A stretch of DNA of 64,000 nucleotides. It comes from Hymenobacter nivis. GTDB taxonomy: Bacteria; Bacteroidota; Bacteroidia; Cytophagales; Hymenobacteraceae. Below are positions 7,978 through 16,117 of the stretch, piece after piece; the stretch's first letter is position 1, and each line of letters opens with the position of its first letter. The position numbers were made by a program, and so were the translations under genes. The DNA lies in the NCBI RefSeq assembly GCF_006439025.1, contig NZ_RCYZ01000006.1, positions 124,001-188,000 on the forward strand, read 5' to 3'. The notes beneath the pieces were generated by a model. That model searched no databases. It had not been told where the DNA came from and was given only the letters and a program-made list of their open reading frames with translations.

Positions 7978-9648
7978 TCAGGGTTTGTTAGAATCCACCA
8001 CCGGGCGGTTGTCGCGGTTGGCCAGCTCCCAGGCGGTGTGGAAGATGAGCTGGTCGCGGCGGGCCATGGCCGGGAAATTAATCTTGTCCACCTCGTCGGT
8101 TTCCTTGTGGTAGTCGGCGTGCAAGCCGCTGGTGTAGAAGGCCACCGGGATTTTGTGCTTGGCGAAGTTGTAGTGGTCCGAGCGGTAGTAGATGCGCTCG
8201 GGGTCTTTAGGATCGTTGTACTTGTAGTCCAGCGCGATGGGGTTGTACTTCTGGTTCGTGGCCTCGCTCACGGCGTTCAACTCCGACGAGAGTTTGTCGG
8301 CCCCCACGATGTACACGTAGTCGCCCTTGCCTTCGTGCTCGGGGTCCACGCGGCCCACCATGTCGATGTTTACGTCGGCCACGGTGCTTTCGAGCGGGAA
8401 CACGGGGTGGTCGGTGTAGTACTGCGAGCCGAGCAGGCCTTCTTCCTCGCCCGTGTTGGCCAGGAACAGGATGCTGCGCCGGGGCCCGTGCCCGTCCTTC
8501 TTGGCCTGGGCAAAGGCGTCGGCAAACGAGAGCACGCTCACCGTGCCCGAGCCGTCGTCGTCGGCGCCGTTGAACACCTTGCCGTCCTTCAGGCCCAGGT
8601 GGTCGTAGTGGGCCGACATCACCACCAGCTCGTCCTTCTTGTCGGTGCCTTCGAGGTAGCCCAGCACGTTTTCGGTCGCCATCGGCTCTATTTTGCGCGG
8701 GGCGGCGAGGGTAGTTTTGGCAGGCTTAAAGGCCGCCTTCACCGGCTTACCAGCCGCGGTGGTGGCGGCTTCGTATTTCTTCAGCGCGGCTTCGTTGGTG
8801 TGCAGCAGGGCGTAGGACGCGGCAGGCCCTAGCACGAAAGCCGCCGCCCGCTTCGGGGCGGTTTGGCCCGCCGCTGCCAAGCGCGGTTGCTTCATGTACG
8901 ATGCCATGCGCCCGGCGGTAGTGGTGAATTCGGGGGCGTTTGTGTTCAAAATCAGCACACTGCGGGCCCCGCGCTTGGTGGCGGTCGTCACCATGTTGCC
9001 GGGGCCCGTCAGCTTCACTGGCTTGCCGTCCGTGCCGAGCAAGGGCTTGCCCTGGGCGTCCAGGGGCTCGCCGACCAGCACGATAACGTCCTTGCCGGTC
9101 ACGTCGAGGTCGGTGTAATCGGAGTAGTTCGGCAGGTCGAGGCCGTAGCCCGCGAACACGAGTTGCAGCTCGGTGGCGGTTGGGAAGGGCGAGTCGCTGG
9201 AGGCCGAATAAAAATCCTTGCCCCACTCAAACGCTTGCTTGCCTATTTTTAGGCTGACGCCATCGCCCCAGCTCCGGCTTTCCAGCATGAAGTGCTGGAT
9301 GTAGGTGTTATCCGAGCCCTGTACGGGGCCCGTCAGGCCCAGGGCGGCGAAGCGCTTGCTGATGTAGTCGGCGGCCATGCGCTGGCCCTTGGTGCCGGTT
9401 TCGCGGCCCTCGTACTCGTCCGAAGCCAGCACGCTCAGGTCTTTGCGCAGGCCGTCGGGGGTGATGCTGGCGGCGTAGGGCACTGACCAATCGGTGGGCG
9501 GCGCTGGTGCGGCGGCAGCGGCGGGTGCCGCGGCGGCGGTGCGCCCGGGCTTCGTCTTGGTTTTTACCTTGCCGTGGGGGCCCTGCTGGGCCAGCGCCGC
9601 CGTGCCCAGGAGGGCCCCGGCCAGCGTTAGGACGAGAGATTTACGCAT
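7978..9648 (-). CDS. secreted M28-family metallopeptidase (second of a tandem pair)
   Basis: 556 residues from ATG 9648. The signal peptide is MRKSLVLTLAGALLGTAALA. After it come the tract GKVKTKTKPG and an Ala-rich linker. A PA-type insert precedes the M28 zinc peptidase domain: SAHYDHLG, NGADDDGSGT, NTGEEEGLLGS, DMVGR and the final His region SDHYNFAKHKIPVAFY provide the expected two-zinc ligands. The enzyme is likely an exported aminopeptidase. It is a close paralog of the gene just upstream (stop-to-start gap 38 bp), sharing the leader tract and the C-terminal VDSNKP. Confidence 0.9.
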   Translation of the reverse strand: MRKSLVLTLAGALLGTAALAQQGPHGKVKTKTKPGRTAAAAPAAAAAPAPPTDWSVPYAASITPDGLRKDLSVLASDEYEGRETGTKGQRMAADYISKRFAALGLTGPVQGSDNTYIQHFMLESRSWGDGVSLKIGKQAFEWGKDFYSASSDSPFPTATELQLVFAGYGLDLPNYSDYTDLDVTGKDVIVLVGEPLDAQGKPLLGTDGKPVKLTGPGNMVTTATKRGARSVLILNTNAPEFTTTAGRMASYMKQPRLAAAGQTAPKRAAAFVLGPAASYALLHTNEAALKKYEAATTAAGKPVKAAFKPAKTTLAAPRKIEPMATENVLGYLEGTDKKDELVVMSAHYDHLGLKDGKVFNGADDDGSGTVSVLSFADAFAQAKKDGHGPRRSILFLANTGEEEGLLGSQYYTDHPVFPLESTVADVNIDMVGRVDPEHEGKGDYVYIVGADKLSSELNAVSEATNQKYNPIALDYKYNDPKDPERIYYRSDHYNFAKHKIPVAFYTSGLHADYHKETDEVDKINFPAMARRDQLIFHTAWELANRDNRPVVDSNKP

Positions 9649-9686
9649 AGTTTGGGAAAAGGGGGGAATGACTGCGAAGCGGCAAG

Positions 9687-11339
9687 TTACGGTTTGTTGG
9701 AATCCACGGCGGGCCGGGCGTCGCGGTTGGCCAGGGCCCAAGCGGTGTGGAACACGAGGCGGGCCCGGGCTTCCATTTTGTCGAACTGAATCTTGGCGAT
9801 TTCGTCCGTTTCCTGGTGGTAATCGGCGTGCACGCCGTTGAAGAAAAACGCCACCGGCACCTGCTTCACCGCGAAGTTGTAGTGGTCGGAGCGGTAGTAG
9901 AAGCGGTTAGGGTCGGCCGGGTCGTCGTACCTATAGTCGAGGTCGAGGCGCGTGTACTGCTGGTTTTCGGCCTCCACCACCACCTTCAGCTGCGAGGCCA
10001 GCTTGTCGGAGCCGATGACGTACACGTAGTCGGGCTTGCCCTCGTGGGCGGGGTCGGTGCGGCCAATCATGTCCACGTTCAGGTCGGCCACGGTGCTGGC
10101 GAGCGGAAATACCGGGTGCGCCGCGTAGTACTCCGAGCCAAACAGGCCTTTTTCCTCGCCCGTTACGCTCAGGAACAGGATGCTGCGCCGGGGCCCGTGC
10201 CCGTCCTTCTTGGCCTGGGCAAAGGCCTCGGCCAGGTTGAGCAGGGCCGACGTGCCCGAGCCGTCGTCGTCGGCCCCGTTAAACACCTTGCCATCAACGA
10301 TGCCCAGGTGGTCGTGGTGGGCCGACACGACCACGATTTCGTCCTTCTTGTCGGTGCCTTCCACCAGGCCCAGCGCGTTTTCGGTGCCCAGGGGCGTGCG
10401 CGTCTTGGGGGCCCTAATTTTTAGGGCCCCGGCCTTGAACGGCGAGGGCAGCGGCTGGCCCTTGGCGCCGGTTTGGGCCAGGTACTTGGCCGCGGTGGCG
10501 GCGTTGGTATTCAGTAGTTTGTAGCCCACGGCCGGCGCCAGGTAGAACACCGGCGGGCGCTGGGGCCCCGCGCTGGCCAGCGCCAGGCTGGGCTGGGCCA
10601 GGGCCGGGGCAATGCGGGCGGCCGTTTTCTCGAAGTTGCCGTTGGGGCGGAAATCGACGAAGAAAATGCTGCGCACGCCCTTGGCCAGGGCGGTGGCCAG
10701 CTTGGCGCGCTCGTCGCGGCCCCAGCGGGTGGCGCTGCCGTCGGGCGGGGCGAGCAGGGGCTTGCCGCTGGCGGTGGTGGGCTCGCCCTGCAACATCAGC
10801 ACGTCCTTGCCGGCCACGTCCAGTCCGGCGTAGTCGGAGTAGCCGGCCTGCTCGATGCCGAAGCCCACGAACACGGGCTGCACCGTCGTTTCCTGGTCGA
10901 AGCCCGCCGAGCCGCGGCCGTAGAAATCGTTCGGCCACTGGTAGCGGGCGCTGCCCACTTGCAGGGTGGCCCCGGGGGCCCAGGCCACGCTTTCGAGCTG
11001 AAACTTCTGGAGGTACGGGGCCCCCGCGTCGGGCCCCGGGCCGGCCAGGCCGGCGGCTTGGAGCTGTGCGGCCACGTAGGCGGCGGCCATGTGCTGGCCT
11101 TTCTGGCCCGTTTCGCGGCCCTCGTACTCGTCCGAGGCCAGTACGCTCAGGTGGGTGCGCAGGCGGTCGGCCGTCACCAGGTCGGCGTAGCGCAGGCTCC
11201 AGTCCACCAGGTTGGCGGGCGGGGCCCCCAGGGTGGGCATCACGCCGGGCTTGGTTTTGGTTTTAACCTTGCCCTGGGCCCCCGCCGGTGCGGCCGCCGC
11301 CAGGGCCAGCAGCGCCGGCAGCACGAATTTTTTCAGCAT
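9687..11339 (-). CDS. secreted M28-family metallopeptidase (first of a tandem pair)
   Basis: 550 residues. The signal peptide is MLKKFVLPALLALAAAAPAGA, followed by the same GKVKTKTKPG tract as its paralog. Zinc-site motifs are SAHHDHLG, NGADDDGSGT, VTGEEKGLFGSEYY, DMIGR and SDHYNFAVKQVPVAFF. It is predicted to be an exported aminopeptidase. Its leader holds a 30-bp-arm inverted repeat that ends 10 nt before the start codon. It likely forms an operon with the downstream paralog, which points to a recent tandem duplication with moderate divergence. Confidence 0.9.
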   Translation of the reverse strand: MLKKFVLPALLALAAAAPAGAQGKVKTKTKPGVMPTLGAPPANLVDWSLRYADLVTADRLRTHLSVLASDEYEGRETGQKGQHMAAAYVAAQLQAAGLAGPGPDAGAPYLQKFQLESVAWAPGATLQVGSARYQWPNDFYGRGSAGFDQETTVQPVFVGFGIEQAGYSDYAGLDVAGKDVLMLQGEPTTASGKPLLAPPDGSATRWGRDERAKLATALAKGVRSIFFVDFRPNGNFEKTAARIAPALAQPSLALASAGPQRPPVFYLAPAVGYKLLNTNAATAAKYLAQTGAKGQPLPSPFKAGALKIRAPKTRTPLGTENALGLVEGTDKKDEIVVVSAHHDHLGIVDGKVFNGADDDGSGTSALLNLAEAFAQAKKDGHGPRRSILFLSVTGEEKGLFGSEYYAAHPVFPLASTVADLNVDMIGRTDPAHEGKPDYVYVIGSDKLASQLKVVVEAENQQYTRLDLDYRYDDPADPNRFYYRSDHYNFAVKQVPVAFFFNGVHADYHQETDEIAKIQFDKMEARARLVFHTAWALANRDARPAVDSNKP

Positions 11340-11349
11340 AGAAAATGGG

Positions 11350-11430
11350 CTGTGCCGCCAAGCTGCGCTTGGCCTTGCCTACGCTGCCTTGGGGCCCCAG
11401 GGCAAGGCCAAGCGCAGCTTAGCGGCACAG
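11350..11430. repeat. large imperfect inverted repeat, 30-bp arms
   Basis: Positions 11350-11379 and 11401-11430 are reverse complements with one mismatch; the 21-nt spacer contains GGGGCCCC. It lies between the ispF stop and the M28 start on the minus strand. It could terminate ispF transcription or control the M28 leader. No T tract follows on the minus strand. Confidence 0.8.
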
Positions 11431-11449
11431 ACTAACGGGTATGGCTGCC

Positions 11450-11932
11450 TTAGATAAACTTGTAAATCAGCACCGTGGCGTAGGCGGCCACGCCCTCTTG
11501 CCGGCCCACGAAGCCGAGCTTTTCGGTGGTGGTGGCCTTGATGGACACGTCGTCTTCGGCGATGCCCATGACGGCGGCCAGCACGCGGCGCATCTCCGGG
11601 ATGTGTGGGTTCACCTTGGGCTGCTCCAGGCACACGGTCGAGTCGATGTTGCCCACTTCGTAGCCTTTTTCGCGCAGCAGGCGCAGCACCTCGCTCAGCA
11701 GGCGCTTGCTGTCGATGCCCTTGTACTGCGGGTCGGTGTCGGGGAAGTGGAAGCCAATGTCGCGCAGATTGGCGGCCCCCAGCAGGGCGTCGCAGATGAC
11801 GTGGATGAGCACGTCGGCGTCGGAGTGGCCCAGGGCCCCGTGGGTGTGGGGCACCTGGATGCCGCCGAGCCAGAAGGGCAGCCCCTCGCGCAACTGGTGA
11901 ACGTCGTAGCCGAAGCCGGTGCGGATTTTCAT
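11450..11932 (-). CDS. ispF: 2-C-methyl-D-erythritol 2,4-cyclodiphosphate synthase
   Basis: 160 residues, the standard size. IspF makes MEcPP in the non-mevalonate isoprenoid pathway. The N-terminus RTGFGYDVHQL holds the zinc ligands Asp and His of the DVH motif; HTHGALGHSDADVLIHVICDA is the second signature, and the C-terminus has ATTTEKLGFVGRQEGVAAYA. ATG 11932 is chosen because the family begins MKIRTGFGYD. A TACCTTTG box lies 30 nt upstream on the minus strand. Confidence 0.96.
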   Translation of the reverse strand: MKIRTGFGYDVHQLREGLPFWLGGIQVPHTHGALGHSDADVLIHVICDALLGAANLRDIGFHFPDTDPQYKGIDSKRLLSEVLRLLREKGYEVGNIDSTVCLEQPKVNPHIPEMRRVLAAVMGIAEDDVSIKATTTEKLGFVGRQEGVAAYATVLIYKFI

Positions 11933-11961
11933 AACGCAGCAAAGAGAAAGTAGGAGAGGGG

Positions 11962-11969
11962 CAAAGGTA
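11962..11969 (-). promoter_or_regulatory. -7 box TACCTTTG for ispF
   Basis: Read on the minus strand the bases are TACCTTTG, matching TAnnTTTG, with 29 nt between the box and the start codon. Confidence 0.55.
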
Positions 11970-12069
11970 TTGGTTGCCGGGGCCCGCAACCGTTGAGCGC
12001 TGCAACGAATCAACGTACTTTGGGACGGGCTTGCGCCTAGTTTCCGCTCACTCGGTTTTTTGCTTGTTT

Positions 12070-14709
12070 ATGAGGTTGGTTTTTGCGCGCAGTTGGTGGT
12101 GGGGGTGGTTGCTGCTGGGGGCCCTGGGGGCCCGGGCGGGCACCGTGAAGGGCGTCATTAGCGGGGCCGACGGCGCCGGCCTGGCCTTCGCCAACGTGTC
12201 GGTGCGCGGCGACGCCACCAGCACCGGCGCCAACGACCAGGGCCAGTACGCCCTGCGCCTGCCCGCCGGGCGCTACGAGCTGGTGTTCCAGTACGTGGGC
12301 TTCCGGCCGCGCATCGAGGCCGTGCGCGTGCTCGGCGGCGACTCCATCACCACGCTCAACGTGCAGCTGGCCCCCGAGGCCTACAGCCTGGGCGAGGTCA
12401 CGGTGCGCTCCTCCGACCGCGACCCGGCCTACGCCATCATTCAGCAGGCGCAGCAGTGGCGGCCCTACCACCGGCGCGAGGTGGCCGCGTTCCGGGCCCG
12501 GCTCTACAGCAAAAGCCTGGGCCGCATCCTCGAAACGCCGGGCAAAATCATGGGCGTCTTTAAGCTGGGGCCCGATATCAAGCCCGGCATTTTTTACCTG
12601 TCCGAAAGCCTGTCCGACATCGCCTTCACGCAGCCTAATATTGTGAAGGAGCGGATGCTGTCGAGCCGCGTCAGCGGCGACTCGCGCGGCATCAGCTTCA
12701 ACCGGGCCAGCGCGGGCCGGGGCCTCAATTTCTACGACAACCTCATCAAGTCGGGCTTTTCGGAGCGCGGGTTCGTGTCGCCGATTTCGGCCAGCGCCAT
12801 GCTGTTCTACCAGTACGAGCTGGTGGGCAGCACCCGGCAGGCCGACGGGGCCCTGGTGCACAAAATCCGCGTCACGCCCCGCCGCCGCTCCGACCCCGTG
12901 TTCAGCGGCTTCGTGTACGTGGTGGACGGCTCGTGGCGCCTGCACTCCGTGGACCTGAACCTGGGCAAGGAGGCCCAGCTCGACTACGTGGACGGCCTGC
13001 ACATCGGGCAAATTTTCGCGCCCGCCCCCGGCAACCCCAACGTGTGGGTGATGCAGTCGCAGGAGCTGCGGGCCAACCTCTCGGGCCTGGGCTTCAAGGG
13101 CTCGGCCTACATCACGTCGGTGCTCTCGAACTACGCCGCCGTGGTGCCCACCTACCCCACGCCGCCCGTGGCCACGGCCCCCGCGCCGGCCGTGCCCGAC
13201 GCCCCCGCCCGCCGCGAAACCGCCGCCGACATTCGCAAGCTCAAGCCCGACCTGCGCGGCCTGGGGGCCCAGGTGCGCCGCCAGGTGAAGCGCGCCCAGC
13301 GCGACTCGCTGCGCGCCGACCCGCTGGCCCGCATGCCCCGCGGCGAGGTGCAGCTGGTGGAGAAGGGCGTGAACGAGCGCGACACCGCCTACTGGGCCCA
13401 AATCCGCCCGGTGCCGCTCTCGGCCGAAGAGCAGAAGGACTACCGCACCAAGGACAGCACCGAGGTCATCCGCCGCTCGCGTCCCTACCAGGACTCGATG
13501 GACCGTAAGCGCAACAAGTTCGAGCCCATCAGCTTGGTGGTGGGCGGCTACACCTACCGCAACTCGTTCAAGCAGACCAGCTTCACAGTGGAGCCGGTGG
13601 CCAACATCTTGCAGTACAACACCGTGGAAGGCGTGGTGGCCAACGCCCGCGTGGCGTTTGCCAAGCGCACCGACGATAAGCGCTTCGTGTCGCTGGCGCC
13701 GGTGCTGCGCTACGGCTTCAGCAGCCGGCAGCTCAACCCCAGCCTGGCCCTCACCTGGCAGCTCGACCCGGTGGTGACGCGCCAAATCGGGCTGGTGGCG
13801 GGCCGCACGGTGGAAAATTTCGACCGCAACTCGCAGCTCACGCCGGCCATCAACTCCGTGTACACGCTGCTGGCCAACCGCAACTACGCCAAGCTCTACC
13901 GCCGCGACGGGGCTGAAATCAGCTTCCTCACCGAGGCCGTGAACGGCCTCACGCTGCGCACCACGGCCAGCTACTTCGACCGCCGCGAGCTGTTCAACAC
14001 CACCGACCGGCTGCTGCACGACGTGCCGGGCCGCGCCTTCACGCCCAACCAGCCCGTGGCCGAGGAGGCCCCCGGCGGCACTGGCTTCGGCCAAAGCAAA
14101 GCCCTGACCGTGGGCCTGAGCGTGGACTTCAAGCCCGGCCAGCGCTACATCAACCGGCCCGACGGCAAGTTCAACCTGGGCTCGAAGTGGCCCACCTTCA
14201 ACGCCCAGGGCCGCCTGGCCGTGCCCCACGTGCTGGGGGCCGACGTGCGCTACCTGCTGCTGCAAGCCGGCGCGGCCCAGCGCATCGACCTGGGCCTGCT
14301 CGGCACCAGTACCTACCGGGTGGCGGTGGGCGGCTTCGTGGGCAAGCAGGAGGGCCTCACCTTCGCCGATTTCCGCCACTTCTCCGGCAACCGCACCCTG
14401 CTCACGGGCAACTTCACCGATTTCCAGCTGCTTGACTACTACCAGTACAGCACCCGCAGCGCCTACCAGGAGGCGCACTACAGCCACCACTTCAACGGCT
14501 TCATCTTCAACAAAGTCCCGCTGCTGCGCCGGTTCAAGTGGCAGGAAGTGTTCTCCCTCAACTACTTGCATACCGCCCAGGCCGGCCACTACGTGGAGCT
14601 GGGCGCGGGCATCGAGCACATTCTCAAGGTGCTGCGCGTCGATTTCTACACCGGCTTGCAATCGGGCCAGCGCACCGGCACCGGCTTCCGGTTCGGGTAC
14701 GGCTTTTAG
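12070..14709 (+). CDS. DUF5686 / carboxypeptidase-regulatory-like outer membrane protein
   Basis: 879 residues. The signal peptide is MRLVFARSWWWGWLLLGALGARA. Residues of about 25-110 form a carboxypeptidase-D regulatory-like beta domain (VKGVISGADGAGLAFANVSV, GRYELVFQYVGFRP). The rest matches DUF5686, a large Bacteroidota family thought to sit in the outer membrane as a beta barrel; alternating aromatic strands and the final FRFGYGF fit a barrel end. A Pro/Ala linker lies near residues 360-390. No TonB box or plug domain was recognised. Function unknown. ATG 12070 is chosen over the upstream ATG because it begins the signal peptide. Confidence 0.85.
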   Translation: MRLVFARSWWWGWLLLGALGARAGTVKGVISGADGAGLAFANVSVRGDATSTGANDQGQYALRLPAGRYELVFQYVGFRPRIEAVRVLGGDSITTLNVQLAPEAYSLGEVTVRSSDRDPAYAIIQQAQQWRPYHRREVAAFRARLYSKSLGRILETPGKIMGVFKLGPDIKPGIFYLSESLSDIAFTQPNIVKERMLSSRVSGDSRGISFNRASAGRGLNFYDNLIKSGFSERGFVSPISASAMLFYQYELVGSTRQADGALVHKIRVTPRRRSDPVFSGFVYVVDGSWRLHSVDLNLGKEAQLDYVDGLHIGQIFAPAPGNPNVWVMQSQELRANLSGLGFKGSAYITSVLSNYAAVVPTYPTPPVATAPAPAVPDAPARRETAADIRKLKPDLRGLGAQVRRQVKRAQRDSLRADPLARMPRGEVQLVEKGVNERDTAYWAQIRPVPLSAEEQKDYRTKDSTEVIRRSRPYQDSMDRKRNKFEPISLVVGGYTYRNSFKQTSFTVEPVANILQYNTVEGVVANARVAFAKRTDDKRFVSLAPVLRYGFSSRQLNPSLALTWQLDPVVTRQIGLVAGRTVENFDRNSQLTPAINSVYTLLANRNYAKLYRRDGAEISFLTEAVNGLTLRTTASYFDRRELFNTTDRLLHDVPGRAFTPNQPVAEEAPGGTGFGQSKALTVGLSVDFKPGQRYINRPDGKFNLGSKWPTFNAQGRLAVPHVLGADVRYLLLQAGAAQRIDLGLLGTSTYRVAVGGFVGKQEGLTFADFRHFSGNRTLLTGNFTDFQLLDYYQYSTRSAYQEAHYSHHFNGFIFNKVPLLRRFKWQEVFSLNYLHTAQAGHYVELGAGIEHILKVLRVDFYTGLQSGQRTGTGFRFGYGF

Positions 14710-14815
14710 TCAGGAAGGGGAAGCGGGGGCGGGCAGCCCGCTTTGCGCCGGATGGCCACTAATCGTTGCGCCCGATTGAACGGACAATTTGGGGCCCTGG
14801 GATTCTGAACCGCTG

Positions 14816-15118
14816 CTACTTTATCTCTTCAAAATCAACGTATTCGCCAATGCGGTCGGAGCCTTTATGGGGCGTGCTGGCCGTGGGCGGCACGTAATCG
14901 ACGCGCACCTGGCCGGGGGCGGGCGGCGGGCCAGCGGGCCGCTGGGGGCCCTGGGGCCCAAACGGCCCGCCGTTCATCGGCCCGAAGGGGCCCCCGCCCT
15001 GCTGCTGGGCCTTGTGCACCTGCTGGCGCACAAAGCCGCCCAGTACCGCCCGCATTATGTTGGGCAGGATGTAGCGGATGAAGAAAAACGAGAGCAGCAG
15101 AATCAGCCAGAAAGTCAT
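14816..15118 (-). CDS. DUF4834 family small membrane protein
   Basis: 100 residues. One N-terminal membrane span (MTFWLILLLSFFFIRYILP) precedes a short helix, then a Gly/Pro/Gln-rich low-complexity stretch (about 40-75) and the acidic end IGEYVDFEEIK. This layout and the conserved acidic tail match the DUF4834 family, which is restricted to Bacteroidota and has no known role. It converges with the DUF5686 gene. Confidence 0.8.
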   Translation of the reverse strand: MTFWLILLLSFFFIRYILPNIMRAVLGGFVRQQVHKAQQQGGGPFGPMNGGPFGPQGPQRPAGPPPAPGQVRVDYVPPTASTPHKGSDRIGEYVDFEEIK

Positions 15119-15175
15119 ACGCGAAGGTAGGAAATGGGGCGTTGGAGCCCGTAGGCACTATAACGAAGGTTGGTG

Positions 15176-15183
15176 TATATTTG
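15176..15183 (+). promoter_or_regulatory. -7 box TATATTTG
   Basis: Matches TAnnTTTG, about 60 bp ahead of ATG 15243, so it likely drives the secreted-protein gene. Confidence 0.5.
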
Positions 15184-15242
15184 GTTTAACCCCGCGGGGG
15201 CCGCCCCGGGTAGAGTCGTAATCACCGCTTAAATATTCGGTT

Positions 15243-15869
15243 ATGCGTCGCTTGCTTTGGAGTATGTGGCTGGCCGGCCTGCTGCCAGTCGCCGCGGCGC
15301 GGGCCCAGCGCGTGTGCCCCGGCTACGTGGTGCTGGCCAACGGCGACAGCCTGCGCGGGGCCGTGCGCCTCACCAGCGACTTTGAACAGCAGCAGTTCGT
15401 GAAATTCATTCCGCTGGATGCCCCCACCGCCAAGCCCCTGCGCCTAACCGATGCCGAGGTGCTGGCCTACGGTTATGTGCGGGGCCCCGACACGGTGCGC
15501 TACCGCAATTGCGGCCCCGAACTGTCCTCCGCGCCCGTGGTACTGGCGGCGGGCCAGCGGGCCGCGCTGTTCCCCATTTCGCGGCTGCGGCTGGGGTCGT
15601 TGCTGAAGGTGTTGCAGGCGGGGCGGGTACAAGTTTACGAGCAGTATATGCCGGTGCGGGGCGGCAACTCGTTCTTCCGCGACGTGCTGCTGCGCACCGG
15701 CACCGGCTCGTTTGTCGGTACGTATTGGTGGAACTTCCGGCCCCGTGCTGCCGAGTATTTCGCCGATTGCCCCGCCCTGGCCGACGACCTGCGCGCCGGC
15801 CGCTATCCGCCCCGCGCCCTGCCGCAAGTGGTGCGCCGCTACAACGCCTGGTACGGCCACGGCCGCTAA
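15243..15869 (+). CDS. secreted protein of unknown function
   Basis: 208 residues with a signal peptide (MRRLLWSMWLAGLLPVAAARA). The mature part starts RVCPGYVVLANGDSLRGAV, a beta-rich opening often seen in Bacteroidota proteins that carry a GxVxLxxGDxxxG-type repeat. Cysteines are few (three in the mature part). I recognise no enzyme motif. It is transcribed alone, ahead of the tRNA gene. Codon use is like the neighbours, so it appears to be a real gene. Confidence 0.75.
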   Translation: MRRLLWSMWLAGLLPVAAARAQRVCPGYVVLANGDSLRGAVRLTSDFEQQQFVKFIPLDAPTAKPLRLTDAEVLAYGYVRGPDTVRYRNCGPELSSAPVVLAAGQRAALFPISRLRLGSLLKVLQAGRVQVYEQYMPVRGGNSFFRDVLLRTGTGSFVGTYWWNFRPRAAEYFADCPALADDLRAGRYPPRALPQVVRRYNAWYGHGR

Positions 15870-15928
15870 ACCCGGCCGGCCCCGAAAAAAATGTGGGCCC
15901 CCCGACCTGGTTTTTTCGCCCGGGGCGT

Positions 15929-15936
15929 TATCTTTG
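15929..15936 (+). promoter_or_regulatory. -7 box TATCTTTG for the tRNA gene
   Basis: A perfect TAnnTTTG box 32 bp before the mature tRNA 5' end. The preceding T-rich tract (15911-15916) may belong to the -33 region. Confidence 0.65.
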
Positions 15937-15968
15937 CGCTCCCAAGCGGCAATTGGCCGACGGGAAAT

Positions 15969-16041
15969 GCCTCTTTAGCTCAGTTGGTAGAGCAGCTCAT
16001 TCGTAATGAGCAGGTCGTTGGTTCGAGTCCAATAAGAGGCT
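15969..16041 (+). tRNA. tRNA-Thr (anticodon CGT)
   Basis: 73 nt. The acceptor stem is GCCTCTT / AAGAGGC plus a discriminator T. The D arm is GCTC-AGTTGGTA-GAGC. The anticodon arm is GCTCA-TTCGTAA-TGAGC, giving CGT at positions 34-36. The T arm has TTCGAGT. CCA is not encoded. A promoter box lies upstream and a terminator follows at 16053. Confidence 0.95.
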
Positions 16042-16052
16042 CACTGCCAACT

Positions 16053-16092
16053 AAAAAGCCCCCCGAAACGCACGTTTCGGGGGGCTTTTTTT
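16053..16092. terminator. bidirectional terminator between the tRNA and the LEA-like gene
   Basis: AAAAAGCCCCCCGAAACG and its reverse complement flank a minimal loop, giving T runs on both strands. It serves the tRNA and the convergent gene at 16118. Confidence 0.9.
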
Positions 16093-16117
16093 GATTAGGG
16101 CCCCGGGGGCCAGCGGG

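Noticed and set aside
12037-14661. Long open frame antisense to the DUF5686 gene (about 870 codons)
   Set aside because: It has His/Gly/Ala/Val-rich shadow composition caused by GC-rich third positions of the real gene on the plus strand, which has a signal peptide and domain motifs.
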